From Hsuehochloa calcarea (lineage: Eukaryota; Streptophyta; Magnoliopsida; Poales; Poaceae): a stretch of 64,000 nt of DNA. The notes below the pieces were generated by a model. That model did not search any database. It saw only the letters and a list, made by a program, of their open reading frames with translations, and was not told the DNA's origin. This document shows, in pieces, positions 23,355-35,400 of this stretch. The DNA is taken from the NCBI GenBank assembly GCA_036346395.1, contig CM070604.1:5565904-5629903 (forward strand). The letters are read 5' to 3'. How positions within the stretch are numbered: position 1 is the first letter of the stretch; every line of letters starts with the position of its first letter. The position numbers were made by a program, and so were the translations under genes.

Positions 23355-25305
23355 CACTACTACAAAACAGACTATAGAAGACGCCTCATCACAGATGGTT
23401 CCTTTGGAACCGTCTATGAAAACATAATCATAAACGGTTCTCTTGGAATCGTATATGATATGAACTTATCACAGACTGTTCTCTTGAAACCGTCTGTGAT
23501 ATGGACCTATCACAGACGGTTTCTAAATACAACCGTCTATGAAGCATCACAGACGATTCTTAGGGAACCGTGCAGCGATAATCAAGTTATCACGAGCGGT
23601 TCCTATTAAGAACCGTCTGTGATACTTCACAGACGGTTGTATTTAGAAACCGTCTGTGATAGGTCCATATCACAGACAGTTCTTATTACGAACCGCCTGT
23701 GATATGCCATTTCCATTTGAGCCGCCAGCCCTGCTGCCTCCTCCCCCACTGCACCACCTTAGAGAGGAGAAGGAAGGAGGTAGGGGGGAAAGGAAAGGAG
23801 GACCACCTTAGAGAGGAGAAGGAAGGAGGTAGGGGGGAAAGGAAAGGAGGAAGCTAAAGAGAGGAGGAAGGGAGGAGAGGAGAAAGAAAGGGAGGAGAAT
23901 CTCGCGGGATATTAATTTGGGATATTCGTCGTAACCTCTGAGGGTAATGATCTGTAACCCTTTATATTTGCTCTAGGTTAATCACTAATAAATTTTAGTT
24001 TGTTTAGTTATTAGGAAGAATACTTGCGGTTTATTAATATAATTTAATACTAATATGTTACGTGCGTAGTGTAGATGGATCAAAACTGGATGTACGTTGA
24101 GAATCGTGTGAGTGAAGAGTACATTAATGGTGTGTTTGCTTTTAGAAGAGCCGCCGAGCAGGATATGTTGAAAAAGGGAATAAAATTTATATATTGTACA
24201 TGTATTGATTGCGGTAATCTAAAAATGTTTAACAACGCAGATCAAAGCTCACTTAATTCGACGGGGTTTCAAAAAAAGGGTATACATGTTGGACCAGTCA
24301 CAGTGAAGAGCAGATTATACAGGAAGTTAATAATGACGACATCTCCGAGGAAGTCAACAATATGCCGGATGTGGACTGTGCTTTTGATGAGGATAGGTCG
24401 CATGATGACAATCTGGATCAGATGCTACGCGATGCAGAAGGAGACTATAGTGAGAGAGAGTTTTGTAAATTCGAGGGCTTAATGGAGGACTCGGGGAGAC
24501 CTTTGTTCCCTAGATGCAAGCCAGAATACACAAGGTTGTCAACCATGCTTGAACTGCTACAATTGAAGGCAAGCAATGTTTGGTCCGATAAGAGTTTCAC
24601 GGCGTTGTTAGGTCACCTAGCGGACATCCTTCTGGAGAGAAACGTGTTGCCCAGCACCACCTACCAAGAAAATAAGGTTCTTTGTCCATTGGGAATGGAA
24701 GTAGAAAGAAAACATGCATGTCTGAACGATTGTATCCTCTACCATAAAGAGTATGCATACATGCATTATTGTCCCGTGTGCAAAGCATCCCGATACAAGC
24801 GTAAGAATACTGCTAAGGTGAAGCAAGGACCTCCGGCTAAGATGTTGTGGAATATGCATGTGATCCCACGTTTGAAGCGTTTATTTGCGAATCGAAAGGA
24901 GGCAAGATTGATGCGTTGTCACTCAGAGGAGCGTAAGAAGGAGGGAAAGCTAAGACACCCTGCTGATTCTGCCCAGTGGAGAAACTTCGATCGGAGCTTC
25001 GAAGAGTTTGGTGCAGAACCGAGGAACATAAGGTTAGAGTTGAGTACAGATGGAATAAATTCTTTCGGTAACATGAGCAGCCGACATAGCACCTGGCCCG
25101 TGAATTTATGTATTTACAACCTTCCTCCTTGGATGTGTATGAAGCGGAAATATATTTTGATGTCATTAATTATCCAAGGGCCAAAGCAACCTGAGAACAA
25201 TATTGATGTGTACCTAGCACCATTGCTGGAAGATCTTGTGACACTGTGGAACGAAGGAGTACAAGTATGGGATGCGTACAAACGAGAGAACTTCACTTTA
25301 CGCGC
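23355..25305 (+). mobile_element. CACTA (En/Spm) transposon, 5' part only
   Basis: Starts with the terminal inverted repeat CACTACTACAAAA. The next 350 bp hold many direct and inverted copies of CACAGACGGTT/AACCGTCTGTG, the subterminal transposase-binding array of CACTA elements. A TNP2-type transposase reading frame follows. The other terminus is absent: the element changes into Copia sequence near 25300. A 49-bp GGA-rich tandem duplication (23753-23801 and 23802-23850) lies between the array and the gene. Confidence 0.9.
23492..23677. repeat. Long hairpin in the CACTA subterminal array
   Basis: Arms 23492-23544 and 23625-23677 are 53-bp inverted repeats with one mismatch by eye, separated by 80 bases. 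The arms are themselves built of CACAGACGGTT-type units. Confidence 0.9.
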
Positions 25306-25318
25306 CATGTTGATGTAG
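24075..25318 (+). pseudogene. Truncated TNP2-like CACTA transposase
   Basis: The first frame (24075 on) carries the transposase-associated domain (MDQNWMY ... EYINGVFAFRRAA ... YCTCIDCGN). After a frameshift near 24350-24480 the next frame, 24362-25318, has the family-21/TNP2 region: CPLGMEVERKHACLNDCILY, CPVCKASRY, IPRLKRLFA, LSTDGINSFGNMSSRHSTWP and VQVWDAYKRENFTLRAML. TNP2 proteins bind the subterminal repeats and cut the element ends. The catalytic C-terminal half is missing because the reading frame runs into Copia sequence and stops at 25318. Not functional. Confidence 0.88.
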
Positions 25319-25455
25319 AAAAGGGTGACATCGTGCTCCAGTTTGTGGAGAGTGACCACCAGTTGGCTGATATCTTCACCAAGCCTTTGGATAGCTCTCG
25401 ATTTTCAGCTCTGCGGGGAGAGTTTGGGGTGGTTTGTCCTTATGGACTGTTGTGA
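25290..25455 (+). pseudogene. C-terminal end of Copia RNase H
   Basis: Frame 25246-25455 contains HVDVEKGDIVLQFVESDHQL, then LADIFTKPLD, the end of Copia RNase H, and a stop at 25453-25455. Only the last 50 or so codons exist; upstream is CACTA sequence in another frame. Confidence 0.9.
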
Positions 25456-27189
25456 GGGGGAGTTTGTGCTTTACTGCTGTATTATATTTTTATTATGCTT
25501 TTACTCCTTTCTGGTTGCATAGTATTTGAGTGCATTGGGTCTAGTCCTTTCAGCATAGGTTAGAGTGGTTCTCTTGCCGAGTTACTTAGACTAATTGTTC
25601 TTATCTTGTGGTTCTAGGATGCTCTTATTAGCTGCTTCTCTTCTCACTAGGTTGAGCTTACTCACTTCTTATAGGTTCTAGCGAGGGTCGGGCCACCCTT
25701 GGGTAGACAGGGATAGTGTTTGCTCCTTAGTATGTTAGTTGATCAGCTGATAGTCCTGGAGTCATATGGGGTAGATGAGAATCAGTCTGAGCCATAGTAT
25801 CCTCTATATCTTACCTATGCTCTAAGGACTGTCTTTTCTGTTTCTCTTGTCAGTTTCTCGTTTTTGTTCCTTTGGTTCAGGGGGAGTTCATCTTGGATCA
25901 TCTAGTTCTTAAAATTGACATAACTCAACCTGAATTAAAAGTGCATCTCATTATGAAGGGGATCTGGATTTTCGTGCATTTCATTATGCATTGTAATATA
26001 ATTACATGGAGCCTTGATTATTATCCCTTATGATCTGTTTTCAATGTCTTACATCTAGCCATGATCTGTGCTAAATTGCTAGATTTATCATGATTTTTTA
26101 TGTGTAGTCTAGTCTTTGCCATGATAAGGTGACCAAAAATGCTCAACTTGAATTAAAATCTTGTCATGATAGCTCTTGAGACTAGTCTATTGTAGTTATC
26201 CCTTTATGGTTCTCGCCATGTCAAGTAGGCTGAGTTGAGTCTTGAATCTCTATTGAGCTTTAGATTGGGCTATGTCAGTTCATTAAGAAGCATGACTTAT
26301 CATTAATATTTGGTCTAAAACATCAAAAGCAAAAATAATCTCTTTTGTGGAAAAAAACTGATCTCACCAACTCTTTCTCATGAGACTACTTGCCATTGCA
26401 CTAGGCATGAACTCAGGGGGAGTCTTGGTTGACCTAAGATCACTTCCTTAAGTCTGTTGCTTGGAGTGATCGCATAAGGCTTGGGATCTAGCACATGATT
26501 AAGAATTGAAAAATAGTTGAAGCTTAGGAGGCAGTTGTGGATGGCTCATAGTCCAGGACTTGCTTTACTAAGATAAACCCATAATTGGTTTTCAGAAAAA
26601 GAAAAAATGTGCTAAATTTGCTTATCTTCAAAAAGACCAAGTACTTGATCAATTGAGTCTTTCTTAAAACTGGTAACTCTCTAATCTATTCAATATTAGC
26701 TTCTTGGTTCCACTTAGATTACTTGACATGGCTTGTATCATCCTTGGATACCTTTAGCTAGACTATAATCTTGGTTGATTTGACATGCTAAGAAATTGGA
26801 CCAATTCTCAGTTTATGACTTCATTGGTTTAGCTACTCTATACATCAATTGTCATGATCTTGATAGCATTCTTATGTGTTATGGCTTGGTGTAATACTCT
26901 AATAGTCATTTTGGATAATCTTCATGGCTCTAAATGCTTAAAATGAACATCTTATAGTCATTTTTCTCTCTTTAATGCATCTTGATGTGTTTATTGCCAA
27001 AGGGGGAGAAGTTTGGAGAAGAAAGAGTCTTCTGGAGTTTTGCAGCAAAATTTGCTCTTTCATTGTCTGCTCCAGTCTTTCTCGTTTGTCAACATGGTCT
27101 TGAGCTTCCTTGTTCCTAGTTTAGACCGTGTTTGATCATCATCACAAACTCAACTTTATGCTTTTTCGTTGTTTGTCAATATACTCATC
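25456..27189 (+). other. Non-coding 3' spacer of the second Copia element
   Basis: No reading frame recognised. A block near 26529-26575 (GTTGTGGATGGCTCATAGTC, then CCAGGAC) is the reverse complement of the block found twice in the first Copia element. Confidence 0.75.
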
Positions 27190-27200
27190 AAGGGGGAGAT

Positions 27201-28947
27201 TGAGAGACCATGTGAGAGGTGTCCCTATGCGAGTGATGAGTATTTGACACTTTTGTTGAAAAGTTTGTGATTTGATTCACTTCTTTGTTGTCTTCTTCTT
27301 TGTTTTGATTCTTACATCTTGAACTTCCGCAGGAATGCTGAATCAGATTAATCGGAACTTCCATACAGGAAGCGGAACTTCGATTGTGCGCGATCTGGCG
27401 ATGAGTGCATAATTTTCGATTTTGAGTTGGTTGGTTCGTGTATGAGTTTGAGATAAGTACAAATGTTAATTCCATTATCTCGAACAATGTTATGTGATGT
27501 GTTTTTTATCTATGTTGACTGCAGGACGTCGAGGCGGAGTCGTGACGAGACACGTGGAGACCGGACTAGACGCAGGTGGCATTGAGGTCAGAACGGTCAA
27601 GGTGTGTCGAAGACGGCGTGAACTCGAGGTGGTTGCGAGTCGTGGACAACAAGGAATGCGGGAGTTTCCCGGAAGGTGCACGAGGGGCGAAATGGTAATT
27701 TTGCAATGCTGCACAAGCGGGAGCGGGCTCCGTTCGGATTTTGTTTGGCGTAACGGGTTTGCAACCCGTTAGCCGGCACCTATATAAGGAGGGGATGTCT
27801 CCTGAGTTGGTATGCCACTTGAGAGAGTATTAGGGTTTGCTAGAGTCAAAAGTGGCTTTGAGAGTTTGTTTTGGCTTTAGGCTTTAGTTGTTGGGAGAGA
27901 GCAGAGATGTCTTCTGTGTGGCTTCTCTCTGTTCTTCTCTTCTAGAGCTCCCTTGTTCTTGTATGTTCTTTGAGTTGAAGAGGGAGAGGATGGATTGAGT
28001 CCTTTGTAATCATTTCTCTGTGTGTGCCTCTGTAATCCTTGGTTTCAAGGAATGAAAAATCTCATGTTTACTTTTATGTTCATGCATCTGTTCTTATTCT
28101 CTCGTAAGGCTTGATTCTTGAGATTTTGTTTTTGGTTTGATTCTTGTTGGGAAGTGCCAAAATAAGTTGCTCTTTATTGGGATGATGCCACAAGATCATT
28201 TGATCGACTTTTCCCAATAGCAAATCAACTGTAATCTTAGTTCTTGATTTTTGGCTTTCTTTGTTTTTCTTTCCCGTGTCTAGGTCTTTGATGAAAATCC
28301 TGTTTCCCTTCTTGAGATGGCATGAAACTTGGCATGCTGAATCTATAGGCTATTAAGTAGCTACCCTCAAAGTTTCATCACTCAAGACTCTGAGAATCAT
28401 GCGAATTTCAGTTTTTGGTCTTTCTTGCCAAATATTCAAGAAATCCGATTTTGCTTTGATTAATGGATCTTTGTCTGCGATTCCTTCTCAATGAGGTCAA
28501 GATGTTGTTTAGGATGATGTCCTGTGAGACTTGACCCGAGAAGAGCAGCAATTTGTGAGTATTTCGGATTTTTGAAAATTTCCAGTACGCTCTGTTCTTC
28601 TGTTTGGGACAATCGGAACTTCCGTATTTTACACGGTGGAACTACCGCAGTCCGGAACTTCCATACTGGGAGATTGAAACTTCCGATTGTTGTCAGGACA
28701 ACCCAGAGACTTGCGGAACTTGCACCTGACTGAGCAGAACTACCGATTATCGGAACTTCCGTGACCGAAGACCGGAACTTCCGATTCAAATGAAACGACC
28801 AGATTTTATTTCCCTTTTCTGATTTTGGTTCGTTTCTTTTCTTTTGATTATCAGAGGGTATTTTTTATCAGTATGGATACTTAGAAGGGGATAATCTTAA
28901 TTTTTAGGGCACCATTCACCCCCCTCTATTGCCATTTCGGTCCTTCA
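27201..28947 (+). repeat. 3' LTR of the second Copia element
   Basis: TGAGAGACCATG start directly after the polypurine tract and TCCTTCA end; 1747 bp. A TATA box (CTATATAAGG) lies at about 27780. Copies of CGGAACTTCCG and variants cluster at 27330-27385 and 28612-28790. No partner LTR is in the window. Confidence 0.85.
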
Positions 28948-30465
28948 AAGTCCTAAAAGTGTAAAGTTGTCTGTACCAAAGTGTGTAATAGTGAAATAAA
29001 GAGTTGAGTTACCCCTATGTACAAGTGTGGTTTCCCTGGTAAGCCATACTTCTAGTATTTAGTGCTTTGGGTTGTGATATGAAAGGAGGTGGTTTTGTTT
29101 CCAAAATTGCAATAGGTTTTGGCTTTCTTGACGTGAGTGGCTCGGTCGCCCGAAAGCTAGATGGTCAGCACTGCCGCCTGTGTATGAACAAAGCACTAAT
29201 TATTACAAAAAGGCAATGTAGCTAACTAAAGGGTAGTTGATGCAGCGTGTGTATAGATTGTCGATAATCGAGTCGCCAATCTTATGAAATAAAATAGAGG
29301 AAAATGGCAAAGAGTTCTTAGGAGATCATGTGGCTGCTCTTTATTGTTATGAACTGGATCCTTTACAATAGGTGTCCTTGACAAGACAGTGGACTAATCC
29401 TAATTACACTCAGTGCAGTACTTGCTATGCTAATGCTTCGAATGAAATCCAATCGTCTGATGATTTTCCAAATTAGCCTCGATCCCCTTTCTACCGTTCG
29501 CGTCCTTCCTTAAATATTTAATGAAGTGGCGGCAGTTAATCCTGGTATAGGCGCCTGTTGGGAGTGTCGCGACTGGTGGAGTAAGGTGATGGTTGATGAA
29601 GTATCAACCGTTTGGCGGTTTAGTGCCTGTGAGACACTAAACTACATGGTAGTTTATCGCTAGTGTCTTAGAATCATGAAACGTCGCGTGGTATGGAGCC
29701 AATACGATATGTGCTCTATTCATCACACGGTAAAGGATATGCTTAGAGCCGAATCAGATGTCAATTCATTGCTTGTACAAGTAATCATCTGGTCGAGGAC
29801 TAGGTACATGATCTCATCTGACCAATGTACCTATAAGTAACCTCTATAACCCTAATAACCACAAAGGTCGTTAGCTTCAGCTTCGCAAGTGGATCGACCG
29901 AGATCCATCCACACATGGCGCTCGAGAGTGGAATGCCAAGGGCAACCGGAGGAGGCGAAAAACACAACCAATGTATCCGGAGCGAGCCCATCTCGGCGGC
30001 AGGAGCGAGACCGAGGCGTGACAAAGCGAAATGGCGGCAAGGTAGGCGGCGATGAGTACAGCTCGCAAGGAAGGGCAAATGGCCGGCACGAGGTCGTCAT
30101 TCGTAGTAGTCCTCCACCCTACTTGCCATGTTTTTACTATCCCTAAAGGCATGCGCTACATGGCAAGCTCGTGAAGTTACCGTAGTAGTAGCGCCATGAC
30201 TAGCGATTAGCCAAACCATCATGCCATGTGACCACATACGTGTTCACCACGTGCAATGTATTTCGTTTGGCTCCTGAGCCATCAAAGTATGCCTCTTATG
30301 GTGGAATTCCAGAGATGACCATTCACATCGACATCGATTCTTCTATGTTTTAGGGCTTCTTCATAATAACGCTCATCCTGTATAAATTTGTACTCTACTT
30401 TAACACCACTTAGAAATGTGATCAAGAACCATAGCGACGAGAGTCATATCGACAAACTTTGCACA

Positions 30466-30830
30466 TTTCAAGTCACATGAAATCATGAAACCCTAATTTC
30501 TAAAACATCTCGTCCTAATTTTGAGACCTAAACCCAATTTGTCGAGATAATTTGAGCATATAAAATTATGTAAAATTTACACAATCAAGTCCTTGTAGGA
30601 GTTTGGTAAAAAAAATCATAATGTTTGGACCTCATTTGCTACATTAGAAAATTCCAACAAACATTAGAATTTAAAGAATTTTGAAGAAAAAATAAGAATG
30701 CATAAAATTTCAAGAACATTACACAAGACACTATGCGGAGGTTCACAAATATTTCATAATTGTTTGAGCTCATTTTGTATATTTCAAAAAATGTCCAATA
30801 AATATTATTAATTAGTTTTAAAAAATAATT
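30466..30830 (+). repeat. Third copy of the 57241/58644 repeat family
   Basis: CACATGAAATCATGAAACCC followed by the same AT-rich order of words (ACACAATCAAGTCC, CATAATGTTTGG, GAGCTCATTT) as the right arm of the inverted repeat near 58644-59024. Non-coding. Confidence 0.75.
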
Positions 30831-30889
30831 TTTTTACCACAGGGACAAGTCCCCTGGCTAGTACAGGGACATTTTGGAATTTGTTGCAT

Positions 30890-30990
30890 GAGGTTACAAC
30901 TTTTACAACCACAGGGGTCATTAGCCTTAGGGTTTATGACTCTTACGACCACGGGGGGGGGGGTCGTTAGTCTTAGGGTTTACGACCACG
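30890..30990. repeat. Tandem units with telomere-like core and G run
   Basis: The words ACGACCAC, GGGGTCGTTAG and CTTAGGGTTTA repeat in order with drift. A run of 12 G lies at about 30953-30964. Two or three degenerate units of about 50-60 bp are visible. Confidence 0.6.
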
Positions 30991-32460
30991 AAGACATATG
31001 GTTTTTATTTATGTATTTAAAGTAATACATAGATATTTTAATCCTCGTCATAGATGTCCTTAGTGTGGGTGAAGGATCCACAGTCGAAGTGGTAGCACAC
31101 CACTTTGGTACCGCTTTCCAGGAATTGATATCAAAGCTATAGTTGGTATCAGAGTAAGGCTGGTGCCGATTCCACACCCCAACATCATCAATTCAAGGAG
31201 GCTTTGATATCATACTAGCCTACAACGTTTCAACTACAAGTGCAAATCATAGAAGGAAGAGAATGAAGAACAAATATTTGCATTATGTACCATGTAGGCA
31301 TCATAAAGCTGATCTGGAAAACTGTCAATGATAAACAAGAATATAATGGAGTTGGCAGATTCTGATATAGTTAAATTGAAAGTGCAGTTTATCATTAAAT
31401 AAATGAGTTCGATATTAGTTAACGCACATAACCTAAACAAAATTCCTTACACCTTTGTGCTAAGGGAAATACCATACTAACAAACAAATCTTGATTTAAA
31501 GAAACTAAAAAATCATGTAGGTTTTAGAAATTCCAAATAATTATGTTTAATGGTCCATTATACGCACATCTTTTAAATACAGAAACTTCACAATATCATA
31601 ACACATTTGACCATGATTGTTATTATAAATTGTTAAGAATGCAATATCTTGATACCTGATACATTATTAAGTGGCTATACATTTTGTCTTGCATGCAACA
31701 TATGGGAGAAATGAATACATTTTGTGCTTTACTAATGGAAAAACTAGATAGCAAGTGTGGTTTCAGCCGAGTGTGCATTGTTTGTGGATTAGCAGGTGTA
31801 GGTAGAGTTCTATTTTGTGAGAAAATGCAAAAGGTTGATGTTTGTTTTTGGCTAGGTGGAAGACGTTGGGTCTTAATGAAGGAATTAGTTTTCAGCATTG
31901 ATTTTTATATACTAAATCTAGTCGTAGTGCGGGTCTCTAGGCATTCAAACTGAGTATAGAATTTGAAGGTACCATCATTAGTATAAGTAAATATTTTTGT
32001 GTTGCATATTATAGCTATTATCTTAGACTTTTAGTATTTATAGAATAATCTAACTGCAATTTTAATTGTAGATTGTTTCACCAATTCTTCATGACCTCAT
32101 AAATGTTGTATTGAACCCGTGCATTGACGATATCGGATTTGTTAAAAGGCTGAAAAGTTTTTGACTAAGATACGGAATTGCATATATACCACATTATATT
32201 GCAATGTTCAATCCCCCTCCTCTTACGCGCACACTCTCGCACAGAGAGAGAAGGGGTGGGGGGAGAACCCCTCACCTCTTAAGCCAGCCATTGCACCAAT
32301 TAATCCACACAACAAAATTATCTTGTCCCATGGTCATCATAGATGTTGTAGAAGTGGGAACAAGATAAGTGGAGAAATGGAGTGTGCAAAACAACGATTA
32401 TTTAGTTAAAACATTGATTTGGGCCAAAATGGCACATATAAGCGATTATCGGGGCATACA

Positions 32461-35400
32461 AAATGAAAAATGGTCAAACAAACGAAACCTAAAACCATAG
32501 TGGTTGAATCATTTTAGGCATACCTCGCATGTTTAGGCTTTAAAACATTATAGGAAAAATGGGGGACAAATGGTCTAATTAAAAGAATCACCTACTAGAT
32601 TCTTTGATCTTCCACCTTAAACATTCTTTTGTGAACACCAATTCATCTAGAACTCATTTCAGTTGTGTAGTGGCCTTTCAGTGAATGATTGTTTTTCAAT
32701 CTCTACATCATCTTACTCTCCAATATTTTTTGAATTATTAGCCTCTGTGGTTTTGTGTGATAGTTGCTACTTTTCATCACCAATAGAACCTTACCAGACC
32801 ATTTAGATTACAAGCATACCTTAAGTTTTGTAAAATCCTGGATGGTCGCCATTTCTTCCATTTTAGGTTCATAAACTTAATGTCAAGTCAATAGATGACA
32901 CTTATTTTTGTACTTCATTATTCTTCCTTTCGTTCTGTTTTCTGTCAATATCTCACAATATTGTTTGCTTTCCTTTCTGTAACCTTCACTGCAGAGCTCT
33001 TGGAAGGGCTCCGTCGCCTGAAAATCGCATTTGGATTGCAAATCAGTTGTGGTTCAGTTTTTAAGAGGTAGTTCGAGCTGTAAAATTCCTTTATGGAGAA
33101 TCTATGTTGCACCGAGATTTGAAGCCTGACAACTTCTTTCTTAGCTCTGATGGAGGGGTTCGAATTGGTGACTATGGAGGTGCATGCATCGAGATTATGA
33201 TGAATTTGGTGAATGTGGGGTATATATACCACCTAGGTGTGGAACCTAATATTATTTTGCTCCGGAACTTGACAACTGCCAAAAAAATACCGAGGAGGTA
33301 TATAATGAATATGTTGCAGCAAATTTTCCTTCTGAGTACTGAATATTTCATGTTTGGTTGCTCTTTGTTGCTAGGTGTATGTATATTCCATTGGTGTCAT
33401 ATTCTTTGAGCTCTTCTTGGTGTACGACACCATGATGGAGAGGCCTAAGTAATGAAAATGTGTCGAGATAAAGGACCTCCTCCAAGAATGGAAGGGTGGC
33501 AAGGCATTCTATAAGCAATTTACTTCTTCACTACCCTTTGATTGCCCATCCACCGATGATATCCTCGGCAATTGCTTGTCCTTCGATTATGTAATATATA
33601 TAAAAATTCGAGTAACCCCTGCTAATGAGGAATAACAATGGTGCCGCTTTTTGTGCATGAATACTTGAGCAAAAGGAAAACGGCGCCAGTTGATGTAAGT
33701 TGGCCACCAAATTTGCGATCCGTGACCGTGTTTCATGTCACGTTGTATGTTCAAGGGAAATTTGCGATCCGTGGATCGTGTTTCATGTTACAGACGTGGC
33801 GCTTTGACGCTTTTCTTTAAGACATACCAGGAGACTCGCCACTAAAAAATAGTTTGCATTACTACGTGTTCGAATCCATCGTCGCCGTGGTTCATCTCGT
33901 TGTCCATATCTGCTTCGATCAAGTATCTCGGTGTCCATATCTGCTTCGATCAAATAGATGCAAAGGAGAGATGGCATCCGCCTTGCGAACTTCTTCGACG
34001 CGTAAACGCCAAACAAATTGACCAAAACACATGGAGTATACACAAATTAAGAAGGTTTAGTTAGTCAAATCAATGTTCCCATCTAATGTCAATGGTGTTT
34101 GCTTGGTAGTAATGAGTAAGGATCCAAAAATCGAATCGTAAAATCCCGTCAGACGCCATTTCTCTGCTACTGGCCAATATTATCGCAGGTAACTAAAAAT
34201 CGTAAAAATCCCGACTGTGTTTCATCCAACTGAGTTTGAATTTGAAATAAAATCGCCGAGATTTTAATTTTGAATTTAAATATTCCAATTGGGATTTTAG
34301 ATCCGATTCTCGGGAAATCGGAATCGGGAATACCGAGAAGAATGTAGGGTGTACTGTCTATGATGGACGATTCGTATTAAACTTCGGCCTACCAATATTG
34401 TAGCCAGAACAAACCTCTCGAATATGCTACCCCAAGTATTCTCTCGTGGCATATTTTTCTAGCCTTCTCAGATGTCACTGGCCATCGAAAGTACTGTAAC
34501 TACTCGACAAAATCTGCAAGACAAGAGAATCAAACATTCCAAAATGAACCTAACTGCTGGTATGGTGCATGAGTAAAGTTGTGGTCCATGGGAGAATCAT
34601 ATTTTGGTGGAGTGGTAGAGTTGTGAGTGTACGACTCTATCCACTATGGATTAAATTTTGATGCTCACCTATTATTCACATGCAATTACATTTCAAGAGA
34701 AATTTTATTAGGTAGCGAATTTGTCCCGACTCTCGCCTATCTAGATGTGTATTAAAGGGACATATTTGCGTGTGTGTGTGTGCTGCAAAGTGCCTGTATA
34801 ATCGCAAAAAAATTGTCATTTATGGATATGAAACGGAGGTTCGTCTGTGTATGCGGAGAGCTTTTGAAGGCTAGCATCTATATTTTTTCTCCAACCTTCT
34901 TTACTCGCATGTCTATACCCTCGCACTATCTTCATTTAGAAAATAGATTATCTCATTGAATGGTTTAATACGTAAGATCTACAAATCTTCCGATCTCCAC
35001 CGTATGATAAAAACAAATATCGTGATCAATCGTGATGTTGGTTCATGTCCGTGATCCGTAATCTAAACACTTTTTTCCTTAAGGGTACACGCCATATATT
35101 TTTTGTTGTAATCAACACCTTTTTTTTCTTATGTACACACCAATATTTTTGTCCTCACATCCATGTCAGCTTTGGTTTGCACGAGCACCGCATTCATTGT
35201 CGCACGCGTTGAATGATGATAGTATTAAATATTTTTTTCAATTAAGAAGACGCAAACACACACACATCATAGCACATACACGCAAATACACTTTTTTTTT
35301 GTACACGCCTAGAAAGAAGGAGGGCGATGATAAACCTGTAACTTTACAAAATTCATACTAAAGTGCACTCGTGTGTGCTTAAAAGTGGACTCCTGGATTT

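Larger units (their letters stand above)
25305..28947 (+). mobile_element. 3' part of a second SIRE-like Copia element
   Basis: Order on the plus strand: RNase H end, 1.7 kb non-coding spacer (25456-27189), polypurine tract AGGGGGAGAT (27191-27200), 3' LTR (27201-28947). The LTR end, read on the minus strand as GGACCGAAATGGCAATAGAGGGG, resembles the LTR start of the 840-12800 element, so both belong to one superlineage but to different families. gag, protease, integrase and RT are missing. Confidence 0.87.
28948..32460. other. 3.5 kb without a supported gene
   Basis: No exon chain recognised. A stretch of about 29460-30260 is more GC-rich, but its ORFs overlap on both strands and match nothing I know. 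Near 32060-32165 there is a short frame after an AG acceptor (SPILHDLINVVLNPCIDDIG, then stop) that could be a lone terminal exon; I cannot name it. Dispersed repeats are listed separately. Confidence 0.5.

Noticed and set aside
23385..23705. Repeats with spacers that resemble a CRISPR array
   Set aside because: Irregular, inverted units directly inside a CACTA end in plant DNA; this is the transposase-binding array.
27494..27772. 92-codon frame in the second Copia LTR
   Set aside because: Inside an LTR and upstream of its TATA box; no known protein.
31130..31165. TTGGTATCAGAGT, a primer-binding-site-like word
   Set aside because: No LTR end directly before it and no gag after it; could be chance or a very old relic.
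31684..31953. 89-codon plus-strand frame
   Set aside because: Opposed by an equally long minus-strand frame; no motif and no splice context.
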